A program made the position numbers and the translations under genes. A stretch of 64,000 nucleotides of DNA. Origin: Planctomycetota bacterium (GTDB lineage Bacteria > Planctomycetota > Planctomycetia > Pirellulales > Pirellulaceae). Position 1 is the stretch's first letter, and each line of letters starts with the position of its first letter. The notes beneath the pieces are model-generated. The model saw only the letters and a list, made by a program, of their open reading frames with translations, was not told the DNA's origin and ran no database searches. Positions 33,839-43,061 of this stretch are shown here, piece after piece. Location: NCBI GenBank assembly GCA_963204965.1, contig CAUJKA010000201.1, positions 1 to 64,000 of the forward strand, read 5' to 3'.

Positions 33839-36424
33839 TTAGTCGATTGGCTTGAAGGCGGTGAGCCCACTGGAGCCGAAGAAGAGTACGTTCATATTGG
33901 TCATTTCCTTCAGCGGACCACCGTACAGATCGTAGTAACGAACCTTGTTCACATTACCCGATGAATCGGTTTCGACACTGTGCACCATAAGGATATGTTC
34001 GCCACTACGATAGTTCTCGCTGGTGAGCGACATATTGTCATTGATGAATGAACGACCTCCGAACACAACGCCTCGGCCACCATCCAAAAACCCTTTAATC
34101 AAGTTGGCGAAGATTTGTGCAGTGGGTGCCAGTGTCTGATTGATCTTGATGTCTTCGATACCCAACGCAGTGGCAGTGTCGGTGCGATCATCATTCAGAA
34201 CTCCATTGCCTCCATTGATGCTGTCGTAGGTTGCGTAGCCATATCGATGAATCGCCCAAGCCTTCTCTATGATGGCTACCCATAGCGAACTACCGGTTCC
34301 ACGATCTGCGTACAAAATACTGCCATCGCGATAGAGGTCGCCATCGACCCTGACAAATACTCGTTGGCGCTCTTGATTCAAAAACTGAACCACGAACGTA
34401 CCATCGCCCAATTCGGTTACCATGTCGCGAATATGCTGTGTGTGCGTTTTTGCTAGTGCAGCCAAACGGGAGAGGAAGTAGCATGTTCCAACCGATCCTT
34501 GGTCAATGTCGTTCCAGACCGGACCATCCGCGGCAAACAGAGGCGAGCTTCCATAGTCGACCTTTGTTAGAAAATTATTGTCTTGATGCTGTTCTCTTGC
34601 ATCAGGATCAACAAGGTTGGAAACGCCCCAGGATAATGGCGGTGAGGCTTGTATTGAACCGAAGGCATCATATGCGCGGTACTTTGAGACCACATGGACC
34701 GCATCGGCGAATTGGTTCTGCACTTTGGTTACGGCTGCTAGATTTGCTAGTCGATCGAACGCATCGATCCATAATTCATCGCGGGAAACGGTAATCGATG
34801 TCGGTGGTTGAGGGATAATCTGGTCGATAGCCGTGTCGATAGCCACTATGCGATCTACGCCTAAGCCTCCATCGAGCTTATCAGTTCCCGAGCCACCCAA
34901 GAGAACATCTTTTCCGTCGCCACCGAAAAGCTCATCATCGCCGGCTAGACCATTGAGCCAATCGTCGCCAGTGTATCCACTCAGGACATCGTTCTTGTTG
35001 CTTCCCCACAAGCGATCATTGCCTTCACCGCCGACTAAAGTGTTTCCGGCGCTGTCTTCTTGGATTCCTACAACTTCCGCATCGGTAACTTTTGATGTGA
35101 CTATGTTGGCAGCCAACAGGTCGTTACCGCTACCACCCTCGACTAGGTCGTTACCAAGACCTCCTTGGACTTTATCATCGCCGCTGTCACCGTAGGCTTC
35201 GTCGGCTCCATCGCCGCCGTCGATTTCATCATTACCCAATCCGCCCCAGATGCGATCATTGCCTGCTCCGGCTTTGATTACGTCATTTCCTAACTCGCCG
35301 TAGATGAAGTCATTACCAGCGCTGGATGAAATATAATCATCGTCATTGCCACCGCGAATAATGTTGTTGCCATCGGCAGTCGAGGCCGTCGACGAGGCTG
35401 CATTGCCGTAAATCTTGTCAGTGCCATCTCCGCCGTAGATCGTATCGGCTCCAACCCCACCTTCAATCGTGTCCCAACCCGCCTCACCACGCAGCTCGTC
35501 GTCGCCTTCATTTCCACTGATCCTGTCTTCCCCGTCACCGCCGTATGCTTTGTCATTTCCCAAGCCACCGACGATGATGTCACTGTCGCCCTGTCCGTAG
35601 AGCGTATCGTTGCCGTCATCACCGACCAGTTTGTCAAGTCCCAAGCCACCATAGATTTTGTCGTCATTCGCGCCGCCCTCAAGAACGTCGTTGCCTGCAT
35701 CACCGTAAAGAGAGTCATTTCCATTGCCACCGAGCAGTTGATCCACACCGTCTTCGCCGCGAATCTGATCCAGTCCATCGCCGCCTTGCAGTTGATCATT
35801 GCCCATTCCACCAAGTATGGAGTCATTCCCTGCGTCTCCCTTGATGTTATCGTTGCCAGTTCCGCCGCGGAGTATGTCGTTGCCATTGCCGCCCTCTATG
35901 ACATCCTGGCCATCTCCACCATCAATCAGATCCTCGCCATCCTGACCTTTGAGTAGGTCATTGCCGCCCAAGCCATAGAACTCATCTTTTCCAGAACCAC
36001 CAGTAAGAGTATCACTACCCGTGCCGCCCGTGACTCTACTTGGAAGACTAGTTTGATTGTTGAACTTATTCGCTCCATTTCCCAAGATAACCCGCACGGA
36101 AGCCACCGAACTAAGTGAGAAAGTCTGTGATTCGGTTGTTTGCCCTTCAATACTAAACTCGGTCCTTGTCGCAATGATTTGTCCTGACCCCCGAGGTCCA
36201 TTGGTGATCGCCACAAGGTCATCGAAACCGGAGCCGGTGACCCGTAGCTCGGTTCCAAACATAGCGATAGCCGGTACCTCACGGACTTCCAGCTCTTCCA
36301 ATACTGCCACGCGACAAAGTTTCTTTTTCCAACTTCCGCAGGCTGACCGTCGTTTCTTGCGAGTAACATCTGACACAATAGGGCTCCCATTCTGGTGGTG
36401 GTCTACAACGCTTCCAGAATTCAA
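33839..36424 (-). CDS. Secreted RTX-repeat protein with C-terminal calpain-like protease
   Basis: An 861-residue protein. The N-terminus has a basic stretch and [13 protein letters not shown] (about residues 42-54), a motif at the start of many exported planctomycete proteins. Residues 130-540 are tandem RTX nonapeptides (GGxGxDxLx), which fold into a calcium-bound beta roll. Residues 634-861 form a calpain (C2) catalytic domain: [14 protein letters not shown] gives the oxyanion Gln and C648, [10 protein letters not shown] a histidine (H810 or H815), and the expected third-site NPWG reads YDLYG, so Asn is replaced by Asp or missing. Calcium would be bound by the roll and could gate the protease. 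It stands alone and is not next to a type I secretion gene. Confidence 0.85.
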   Translation of the reverse strand: MNSGSVVDHHQNGSPIVSDVTRKKRRSACGSWKKKLCRVAVLEELEVREVPAIAMFGTELRVTGSGFDDLVAITNGPRGSGQIIATRTEFSIEGQTTESQTFSLSSVASVRVILGNGANKFNNQTSLPSRVTGGTGSDTLTGGSGKDEFYGLGGNDLLKGQDGEDLIDGGDGQDVIEGGNGNDILRGGTGNDNIKGDAGNDSILGGMGNDQLQGGDGLDQIRGEDGVDQLLGGNGNDSLYGDAGNDVLEGGANDDKIYGGLGLDKLVGDDGNDTLYGQGDSDIIVGGLGNDKAYGGDGEDRISGNEGDDELRGEAGWDTIEGGVGADTIYGGDGTDKIYGNAASSTASTADGNNIIRGGNDDDYISSSAGNDFIYGELGNDVIKAGAGNDRIWGGLGNDEIDGGDGADEAYGDSGDDKVQGGLGNDLVEGGSGNDLLAANIVTSKVTDAEVVGIQEDSAGNTLVGGEGNDRLWGSNKNDVLSGYTGDDWLNGLAGDDELFGGDGKDVLLGGSGTDKLDGGLGVDRIVAIDTAIDQIIPQPPTSITVSRDELWIDAFDRLANLAAVTKVQNQFADAVHVVSKYRAYDAFGSIQASPPLSWGVSNLVDPDAREQHQDNNFLTKVDYGSSPLFAADGPVWNDIDQGSVGTCYFLSRLAALAKTHTQHIRDMVTELGDGTFVVQFLNQERQRVFVRVDGDLYRDGSILYADRGTGSSLWVAIIEKAWAIHRYGYATYDSINGGNGVLNDDRTDTATALGIEDIKINQTLAPTAQIFANLIKGFLDGGRGVVFGGRSFINDNMSLTSENYRSGEHILMVHSVETDSSGNVNKVRYYDLYGGPLKEMTNMNVLFFGSSGLTAFKPID

Positions 36425-36649
36425 AATGGAAGAGTTCTGGGGTTTAGTTACTCCATCGCAGAAGTCGGAGTACTCCGGCCAAAAAAGGTCGAAGTTTTAG
36501 GAATTCGACCTGCGATCCGCGGACTTGGATCGAGAAGTTGCGAGAGAAGTGTCTTAAACAAGAATTGCCGCTTGAATGAATATTGGCGTTGAAGATTTAG
36601 TACAGTAGCACTTACTAAAGCAAACCAAGCCGCTTGTCGGGGAATCAAA

Positions 36650-36997
36650 ATGGGTCTATTTGCGGGTACAAAATGGGATGTACCGAACCGCTGCGAACGT
36701 TGCGAGAAGCTGGAGAGCGAATGCACCTGCCCGCCATTAGAAGAGCAAAAGGTATGGATGGACCCGAGCAAGCAAACGGCCCGAGTCATTCTTGAGAAGC
36801 GAAAAAAGGGAAAGGTAGTTAGCGTTGTCCGAGGCTTACTAGCGAAGGACAACGACCTGCAATCGCTGCTGACGAAACTGAAGAACTCCTGCGGTGCTGG
36901 CGGTACCATCGACAGCGATTCACTTGAGATCCAAGGAGATCACGTCTCCAAAATACTAAGCATCCTCAAGGAGATCGGCTATAGGATTGGCAAGTGA
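36650..36997 (+). CDS. SUI1/YciH-like translation initiation factor
   Basis: A 115-residue bacterial homolog of eukaryotic eIF1 (SUI1; YciH in E. coli), a factor thought to check start-codon selection. The SUI1 domain is at residues 39-113: VILEKRKKGKVVSVVRGLLA, LQSLLTKLKNSCGAGGTIDSDSLEIQGDH, and KILSILKEIGYRI. The N-terminus has four cysteines (CERC and CTC, residues 15-27) that may bind zinc. Its stop overlaps the GTG of the longer cutC reading, so it is a close transcriptional partner of cutC. Confidence 0.9.
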   Translation: MGLFAGTKWDVPNRCERCEKLESECTCPPLEEQKVWMDPSKQTARVILEKRKKGKVVSVVRGLLAKDNDLQSLLTKLKNSCGAGGTIDSDSLEIQGDHVSKILSILKEIGYRIGK

Positions 36998-37017
36998 AGG
37001 CAAGGCAAGTTCGATCT

Positions 37018-37743
37018 ATGAAACTTGAGATCTGCATCGAATCCCTTTCGTCTGCTCAAGCTGCCCTGGCTGGTGGTGCTGACCGATTGGAAGTCTGCGG
37101 TAGCTTGGCCGTAGGTGGTATCACGCCTAGCGTAGAGCTTGTCGAGCAATGCGTTGAACTGTCGTCTTCGGATTCTACACGTTCGAACATCATGATGATG
37201 ATTCGGCCACATTGGCAACATTTCGTTTACAGCCCAGAAGATTTGAAAGTCATGTTGAACGACATTTGCGTCTCGAAACAGTTGGGCGTTCAAGGCGTGG
37301 TCTTTGGAGCTTTGACTTACGATGGATCGGTAGATAAAGAACTCTGCCGAAGACTGATCGATTCCGCGCGGCCTCTAGAGATCACATTCCACCGCGCGTT
37401 TGACTTAGCCCGAGACGCCTTCCAAGCCTTGGATGACATTTTGGACCTTGGATTTGATCGAGTCCTCACGTCGGGTCAAGCAGAAACGGCCCTGCAAGGC
37501 TCGCAGACACTCCAGAAAATTGTTGATCACGTTGCAGAGAGTTTGACAGTGATCGTCGCCGGAAATGTGAGAGCCGAGAATATTCGACAGCTTCAATTGA
37601 CTGGAGCCACCGAGTTTCATTCCAGCGCGAGAAAGCTGAATTCAAGCGATCAGCTTGGCTCTACGGACCTAAACTGCCAAGCCTACGAAGTTGATGAAGC
37701 TGAGGTCCGCGCAATGGCTCATGCGATCCATCACGCAGGTTAG
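37018..37743 (+). CDS. cutC: CutC family protein
   Basis: A protein of the CutC copper-homeostasis family (TIM barrel). I start it at ATG 37018, where the sequence MKLEICIESLSSAQAALAGGADRLEVC aligns with the usual CutC N-terminus; a GTG at 36994 would add eight residues and overlap the SUI1 gene. Further landmarks are MMMIRPHWQHFVYS, GVQGVVFGALTYDGSVD, ITFHRAFDLARD, FDRVLTSGQ and AGNVRAENIRQLQLTGATEFHSSARK. The family binds copper weakly in E. coli; its true enzyme activity is unresolved. About 240 residues. Confidence 0.9.
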   Translation: MKLEICIESLSSAQAALAGGADRLEVCGSLAVGGITPSVELVEQCVELSSSDSTRSNIMMMIRPHWQHFVYSPEDLKVMLNDICVSKQLGVQGVVFGALTYDGSVDKELCRRLIDSARPLEITFHRAFDLARDAFQALDDILDLGFDRVLTSGQAETALQGSQTLQKIVDHVAESLTVIVAGNVRAENIRQLQLTGATEFHSSARKLNSSDQLGSTDLNCQAYEVDEAEVRAMAHAIHHAG

Positions 37744-37830
37744 ATTGCTGGCTTAACTGAGTTTGCCCAAGCTCTAATGCAGCGGGGATGGAGGAGTCCC
37801 TTGCTAACCGGCTTGTTGCTTTAATCCCAG

Positions 37831-37960
37831 CCCGCTGCGTTAGCGAGGGACTGGCTTTTCGAGGTTTCGGGCGGTCCCTCGCTAACGCATCGGGTTATGA
37901 AAATCACTAACGTCCCTCGCTAACGCAGCGGGTTGGGAAAGAGTCCCTCGCTACGCAGCA
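37831..37960. repeat. RSVSEG-family repeat array between cutC and terC
   Basis: Four copies, the first pair inverted (37831-37851 against 37874-37894, 20 of 21 bases paired), then 37912-37938 direct and a partial 37943-37960. It lies between convergent genes and the hairpin could terminate both transcripts. Confidence 0.9.
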
Positions 37961-37965
37961 TAGAG

Positions 37966-39036
37966 CTATTCCTTCTTCTCACCTTCCTCAGCAGGCTTTG
38001 GAAGTGCGAGCGAAGCAAGTGTGGATATCACCAACACACCACCAACGATTCCCAACGAGATTGGCGAACTGATGTGGAACACCGGTGAGATAACCATCTT
38101 GATTCCAATGAAGGCCAGAATGATTGCCAGACCATACTTAAGCAGACGAAACATGTGGATGAAGTTCGCAAGCAAGAAGTACAAGGCTCGTAGGCCAAGA
38201 ATCGCAAAGATGTTTGAAGTGTAAAGGATAAACGGATCGTTCGGAGCAATCGCAAAAATTGCTGGAATGGAATCCACCGCGAATAGAAGGTCGGTGAACT
38301 CAATCACGCCAACCACGACCAGTAGCGGTGTAGCCAGCTTAACGCCGTTTTGAATCGTAAAGAACTTGTCGCCGTCGAATTCGCCACTGATGGTAAACAA
38401 GCGTCGAACGATTTTTGCGCCTGGGCTGGTACTGAAGTCCTTCTCATCGTCGTCATCTTCATCAACGAACCAGGACTTGAATCCCGCGTAGATCAAGAAG
38501 GCACCAAACAAAGTCAGAACGACGTTGATCTGAACCTCTTTGCCCATCAATTCCATCTTTGGAAGATAGGTCAGATTGATGATTCCAATTCCAGAGAAGA
38601 TGAAGATCGCCCTGAAGACAATCGCACCGATGATTCCCCAGAACAAAACTTTATGGTGGACCTCGCGCGGCACATTGAAAAAGTTGAATACCAAGATGAA
38701 CACGAACAGGTTGTCCACCGAGAGCGCCTTTTCAATCCAATAGCAGGATTGAAACTGCGAAAATTTTTCTAGGCCTTTATCGCCCCCGACTTGGTAATAG
38801 ATGATCCCACTAAAGATCATGGCCAAACTAATCCAGATGGCACTCCAAGTGATCGCTTCTTTATTGCTGACAGCGTGGCTTCGGCGGTTGAGTACGCCTA
38901 GGTCAATCAGTAGCATCACAATGATGGTGACTGCGAAGATGGCAAGCAGGCCAGGATGTTGCAACATCTGTCCCGAATCTTCAGCAACTGTTGGAGTGGT
39001 TTCTTGGAAAGCGAGTAGCCAAGGAAGCTGTAGCAT
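37966..39036 (-). CDS. TerC-family membrane protein
   Basis: A 356-residue TerC/Alx family integral membrane protein with about nine transmembrane segments. The defining segments are FAVTIIVMLLIDLGVLNRRSH, CYWIEKALSVDNLFVFILVFNFFNVP (the acidic ALSVDN motif), KVLFWGIIGAIVFRAIFIFSG, and VVGVIEFTDLLFAVDSIPAIFAIAPNDPFILYTSNIFAILGLRALYF (second acidic motif TDLLFAVDSIPA). A cytoplasmic acidic loop DEDDDDEK is at about residues 192-199. TerC proteins export manganese or help to deliver metal to exported enzymes; the substrate is not shown here. No yybP-ykoY-like leader was recognised. Confidence 0.9.
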   Translation of the reverse strand: MLQLPWLLAFQETTPTVAEDSGQMLQHPGLLAIFAVTIIVMLLIDLGVLNRRSHAVSNKEAITWSAIWISLAMIFSGIIYYQVGGDKGLEKFSQFQSCYWIEKALSVDNLFVFILVFNFFNVPREVHHKVLFWGIIGAIVFRAIFIFSGIGIINLTYLPKMELMGKEVQINVVLTLFGAFLIYAGFKSWFVDEDDDDEKDFSTSPGAKIVRRLFTISGEFDGDKFFTIQNGVKLATPLLVVVGVIEFTDLLFAVDSIPAIFAIAPNDPFILYTSNIFAILGLRALYFLLANFIHMFRLLKYGLAIILAFIGIKMVISPVFHISSPISLGIVGGVLVISTLASLALPKPAEEGEKKE

Positions 39037-39164
39037 AGTTCTCAGAAGCTAAAGTAGGGGCTGGAAAGTCGACCATTTGACAGGCTATTACAACCTCTAG
39101 TCAATACCATGCTGGAACTTTGAGGCCTGTGAACGCAGTCGAGAAAGACTCAAGTTTCTTTGAT

Positions 39165-39545
39165 TTAGTCGAGATTCTCCATTTCTGAACGGAAAAAACC
39201 TGCAACGTAGCCCAGTGGTGGCAGCAAAATAACGAGGCCCATGCGATAAAACTGATCGCCAGTTCCAATCGCAAACAGTGCCCAAGCAATCAGGCTTGCC
39301 GCTACGAAACCACGAATCCCTCCCGCCAATGGATTTCGAGGAGGCCACAGTCGAACTGATCCGATGACCATCAATCCGCCCGCAAGAAAGATTGCAATTA
39401 TCGGGCCGAAGTACTGATGGACTCCCATGGAAACAGCCACCAGCGTCGTGGCAAAGAGTATTTCCATCAGAGTAACTTGGCGGCGCGTGGCAACCGCAGG
39501 TGTTACCGCTTTGCTGCGTTCCATCTCGAAATCATTTTCGATCAT
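39165..39545 (-). CDS. Small four-helix membrane protein
   Basis: A 126-residue protein with the ATG at 39545 chosen for a GAGG eight bases upstream; a GTG at 39566 gives seven more residues. Four hydrophobic segments follow the short charged N-terminus (TLMEILFATTLVAVSMGV, FGPIIAIFLAGGLMVIGSV, FVAASLIAWALFAIGT, MGLVILLPPLGYVAGFF). I do not recognise a family. It is isolated, with no evident operon partner. Confidence 0.55.
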   Translation of the reverse strand: MIENDFEMERSKAVTPAVATRRQVTLMEILFATTLVAVSMGVHQYFGPIIAIFLAGGLMVIGSVRLWPPRNPLAGGIRGFVAASLIAWALFAIGTGDQFYRMGLVILLPPLGYVAGFFRSEMENLD

Positions 39546-39762
39546 TGGAATTGCCTCACGAGCCACTTAAGAAACGACGCTACGGTAGGATATTGTCGAC
39601 AGAAATCGATGGTTTCACAACTGTGCTAGTTCGATTCTCTATATTACGCGAAGTAAGACCAAGCCACGCCTTCGAGGCTTGCTGCCCTCGCCTCTCAGAG
39701 CGTGCCACCCAGTTGTTGTCTCGATCCGCTGATTCTCAAGAAAACTTCATTGTTGGTTTGCC

Positions 39763-40767
39763 ATGATTATTGAAAAGTCCATTCGCTGCCTCCTCGTTGA
39801 AGAGGTCGATTCGAAGCCTCGTTTAGCTCTTCGCCAATTGGCTCGCGAGCAATTTACCGATGGAAATGTCACCATTGAAGTAGCCTATTCGTCGCTCAAC
39901 TTCAAGGATTCGCTTGCATGCCAAGGTCATCGTGGCGTAGTTCGCAAGTTGCCACATGTTCCTGGAATCGATCTAGCTGGGACGGTCATTCAAAGCGCTA
40001 GTCCCGAGATTCAAGTGGGCGAGAAGGTTTTGGTCACTGGCTACGATTTAGGGCAAGGACACTGGGGTGGTTGGTCCGAAATGGCGTGCGTTCCAGCAGA
40101 GTGGATCGTTAAGCTGCCCGAAGGCCTGAGTCTTTACGAATCGATGTTTATTGGCACCGCTGGGTTTACAGCGGCTCAGTGTCTGTTCGCTCTTCAGCGC
40201 AATGGTGTCCAGCCGCACGATGGACCTATTGTCGTGACAGGATCGACTGGTGGAGTCGGCAGCATCGCAGTTCGTCTATTAACGCAATGTGGATATGAAG
40301 TGGTGGCAGTCACGGGTAAGGCCGAATGCGCCGATGCGCTCAAGCAGTTGGGAGCGTCGCGAGTTCTCAGCCGCGATCAAATCACCAGTGGCGATGCCTC
40401 GCGACCGTTGCTCTCGGCGCAATGGGCTGGAGCCGTGGACACCGTCGGTGGTCCGATCCTCACCGCTTTGCTCAAGTCGACCAAGTATGGCGGCTGTGTT
40501 ACCGCTTGCGGATTAGTGGCCGGACATCAACTTGAGATGACGGTCTACCCATTTTTGCTTCGAGGCGTGAGTTTATGCGGCGTGGCCTCGGCCGACTGCC
40601 CCAAGCCTCAGCGGCTCGAGCTATGGAAGCGGCTTGCCAGCGATTGGAAGCCAGGGAAGATGGACCTTTTGCATCATGAATCTAGCCTTGAACAGTTACC
40701 CGAGTTCATTGCCCAGATGTCGCGCGGTGAACTAGCTGGTAGAGTAGTAGTTCGCTGCTCACCGTAG
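39763..40767 (+). CDS. YhdH/AcuI-type NADPH oxidoreductase
   Basis: A 334-residue medium-chain dehydrogenase/reductase of the YhdH/YhfP/AcuI (acrylyl-CoA reductase) group. Landmarks: VTIEVAYSSLNFKDSLACQGHRGVVRKLPHVPGIDLAGTV, EKVLVTGYDLGQGHWGGWSEM, GTAGFTAAQCLFAL, and the nucleotide loop VVTGSTGGVGSIAVRLL (about residues 160-176), followed by VTGKAECADALKQLGA. The zinc ligands of the alcohol dehydrogenases are absent, as expected for this subgroup. It would reduce acryloyl-CoA or related enals; the substrate is not certain. Confidence 0.85.
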   Translation: MIIEKSIRCLLVEEVDSKPRLALRQLAREQFTDGNVTIEVAYSSLNFKDSLACQGHRGVVRKLPHVPGIDLAGTVIQSASPEIQVGEKVLVTGYDLGQGHWGGWSEMACVPAEWIVKLPEGLSLYESMFIGTAGFTAAQCLFALQRNGVQPHDGPIVVTGSTGGVGSIAVRLLTQCGYEVVAVTGKAECADALKQLGASRVLSRDQITSGDASRPLLSAQWAGAVDTVGGPILTALLKSTKYGGCVTACGLVAGHQLEMTVYPFLLRGVSLCGVASADCPKPQRLELWKRLASDWKPGKMDLLHHESSLEQLPEFIAQMSRGELAGRVVVRCSP

Positions 40768-40847
40768 CTAAGCTAGAATCATTTATCAAAAATCCCACCC
40801 TGACAATAACTGCCTTTTTCTAACTGCCTACCTTCGGAACCCACCTC

Positions 40848-41813
40848 ATGACTACAAACTTGCGTTCTTGTTTCTGCGTTGCTTTGCTCGCGATCGCGTT
40901 TGCATCTAATGCAATCGCTCAGCAAGCTGGATCGGCGCCTCTCTTAGACTTACTCAAGAAATCGAAGACGACAGTATTTCTCGGCGACAGCATCACAGCT
41001 TCGGGACAATACATCGGCATGTTTGAAGCTTGGCTGCTTACTCAAGGTTGGGAGAGTAAGCCGAAGTTCATCGACGCGGGCCTGTCCAGCGAAACAGTCT
41101 CGGGGTTGAGCGAAGATGGTCATGCTGGTGGGCAGTTTCCGCGACCAGATCTTGCCGAGCGACTGGATCGCGTCTTAGCTGCGACCAAGCCCGACTTGGT
41201 TTTTGCCTGTTACGGGATGAACTGTGGAATCTATCTACCGCTGGATGAAAAGCGATTCGAAGCCTATCGCAATGGATATCAGCAGCTCAAGAAAAAGGTT
41301 GAGGCCACGGGAGCTCAGCTCATTGTCATTACGCCTCCATTTTACGATGACCTACGAAAGCCGCTGGAAGGCTTCTCTTACAATGGAGTGCTCGACCAGT
41401 ATTCCAAGTGGTTGGTATCACAGCGCGAGCAAGGATGGCGGGTCATCGATCTGCATACAGCCATGACCAACGAGATTCTGGAACGACGTAAGAGCGAGCC
41501 TACATTCACCGTTCAGCCCGATGCTGTCCATCCCAACGACGCCGGGCACTGGTGCCTGGCCAAGCACTTTGTACAAGGCTTGGGTGGAAAGCTATCTTCA
41601 GATGCTAGTCCACAAGAAATGCTCAAAGCCAGCGGCCTGCCGCTTGAAGTTCTTGCGTTGACCCAGAAACGCGTCGACCTGCTGCGCAATGCGTATGTTG
41701 CTGCGGCCGGACATAAGCGACCCGGCGTTGCCAAAGGGCTGCCAATTGACGAAGCCGAGGCAAAGGCCGCGGAGATCACCGCTGAAATTCAAAAGCTGGT
41801 TGCGAAGAAATAG
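40848..41813 (+). CDS. Secreted SGNH/GDSL-type hydrolase
   Basis: A 321-residue exported esterase with a signal peptide (about residues 1-24, ending AIAQQ). The GDSL block is VFLGDSITASG with the nucleophile serine, followed by LVFACYGMNCGIYL (Asn block) and the C-terminal DAVHPNDAGHWCLA with the catalytic Asp and His. In planctomycetes such secreted SGNH proteins act on acetylated polysaccharides or similar esters; no partner gene is adjacent. Family call is firm; substrate unknown. Confidence 0.87.
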   Translation: MTTNLRSCFCVALLAIAFASNAIAQQAGSAPLLDLLKKSKTTVFLGDSITASGQYIGMFEAWLLTQGWESKPKFIDAGLSSETVSGLSEDGHAGGQFPRPDLAERLDRVLAATKPDLVFACYGMNCGIYLPLDEKRFEAYRNGYQQLKKKVEATGAQLIVITPPFYDDLRKPLEGFSYNGVLDQYSKWLVSQREQGWRVIDLHTAMTNEILERRKSEPTFTVQPDAVHPNDAGHWCLAKHFVQGLGGKLSSDASPQEMLKASGLPLEVLALTQKRVDLLRNAYVAAAGHKRPGVAKGLPIDEAEAKAAEITAEIQKLVAKK

Positions 41814-41840
41814 TCGTCCTCGCGATGGAGTTAAGTCACA

Positions 41841-43031
41841 CTACTTGCGAAGCTGGAACAGTTGGAACTTTAAGTATCGCAACTCGGGCATAGCAAGCGG
41901 CGTAGGATGATCGATGGGTAAGCTGTGGTCGGCGATCAGTTGAGCCACTCGTCGCGCCTTACCAATGCCTTCCAGGTTAGCCTGTGTGAAAAGAGCCGCA
42001 TCAACGTGGCTGGAACACGAAGCCAAGGCCAATAGTCCACCGGGCTCAACAACACTTGCGGAAAGCTGAGCGAGTCGCGAGTAGGCTGCGAGTGCTTTGC
42101 TTTGTGTTTGCTGGCTGGGAGCGAAGGATGGTGGATCGCAGATGACTAAGTTCCATCGTTGACCGTTGGATTGTGCGGCTTCAAGATACTCAAAACAGTC
42201 GGCAACGATGCCTTGATGACTTGCGCCAGGCAGGTTATTCATTAACCAGTGGTCGCTGGCGGCGCGGATTGCCGGCGCAGCGACATCTACCGAAGTTACG
42301 CTTTGCGCGCCGCCCATTCCGGCGGCAATCGAAAACCCGCCGCTGAAGCTGAAGAGATTCAGCACCGTTCGATTGTTGGCGAGCGACTTGACCAACCAAC
42401 GATTGTCGCGCTGATCAAGAAAGAACCCTGTCTTTTGTCCATGGACAACATCGGCGGTGAAGAGCATGCCGTTCTCAAGGAACGTAATCGGTTCTGTCGG
42501 CAATTGTCCGTAGATCGATCTTCCAGAAGTTCCGCGGCCGCGCGGACGATGAATGACTCGCGATAGATTCAATCGCTGCGCAAGCCACTTTCCAATCGCG
42601 TCGGCATCGTAAAAATCTTCGGGAGCTCCACCGTCCAACTTGATCACGGCAACATCGGCGTAGCGATCGACAATTAGCCCAGGTAGGCAGTCCCCTTCTC
42701 CGGCGATGACTCGATAGCCTGTCGTCTGCTGATCGAAGAAAGAGGTGCGAAGCTGAATCGCTGCCTCCAATCTTTCCGTCATCCATGCGTCATCGAGGGC
42801 ATAGGGCTTCTCTGTGCGACAAATTCGAACCGCGATCGGGTGCTCGCGCGAGTAGATGCCGCTGGCAATGGCCTCGCCACGGCGATCGATGATTCTTGCG
42901 ATCGAGCCGGATGCGGCTTGGGGTAGATCGATTGCATCGGAAAAAAGCCAAGCATGGCCGCGCTTGATCGATCGAACTAAATCTTTATTGAGATTTACAG
43001 AGATCGTTTTGACAGGTCGGGTCAAGGACAT
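41841..43031 (-). CDS. RlmI-like 23S rRNA methyltransferase
   Basis: A 396-residue class I SAM-dependent RNA methyltransferase like RlmI (23S rRNA m5C1962). It has an N-terminal PUA-like domain (VNLNKDLVRSIKRGHAWLFSDAI, ASGIYSREHPIAVRI), a central EEHUD-like part (GLIVDRYADVAVIKLDG), and the Rossmann domain: FFLDQRDNR, VLNLFSFSGGFSIAAGMGGA, VTSVDVA, LVICDPPSFAPSQQ and LALASCSSHV, with the catalytic cysteine in ASCSS. All family blocks are in order and the length is usual. It converges with the SGNH gene, the stops 27 bases apart. Confidence 0.9.
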   Translation of the reverse strand: MSLTRPVKTISVNLNKDLVRSIKRGHAWLFSDAIDLPQAASGSIARIIDRRGEAIASGIYSREHPIAVRICRTEKPYALDDAWMTERLEAAIQLRTSFFDQQTTGYRVIAGEGDCLPGLIVDRYADVAVIKLDGGAPEDFYDADAIGKWLAQRLNLSRVIHRPRGRGTSGRSIYGQLPTEPITFLENGMLFTADVVHGQKTGFFLDQRDNRWLVKSLANNRTVLNLFSFSGGFSIAAGMGGAQSVTSVDVAAPAIRAASDHWLMNNLPGASHQGIVADCFEYLEAAQSNGQRWNLVICDPPSFAPSQQTQSKALAAYSRLAQLSASVVEPGGLLALASCSSHVDAALFTQANLEGIGKARRVAQLIADHSLPIDHPTPLAMPELRYLKFQLFQLRK

Positions 43032-43061
43032 TGAGTAGTTTCAGTGGTCGAGTAGTCGCCG

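Noticed and set aside
34850..36010. Regularly spaced short repeats considered as a CRISPR array
   Set aside because: They are the RTX nonapeptide codons (GGxGxDxLx) of one long reading frame, with no spacer-repeat structure and no cas genes.
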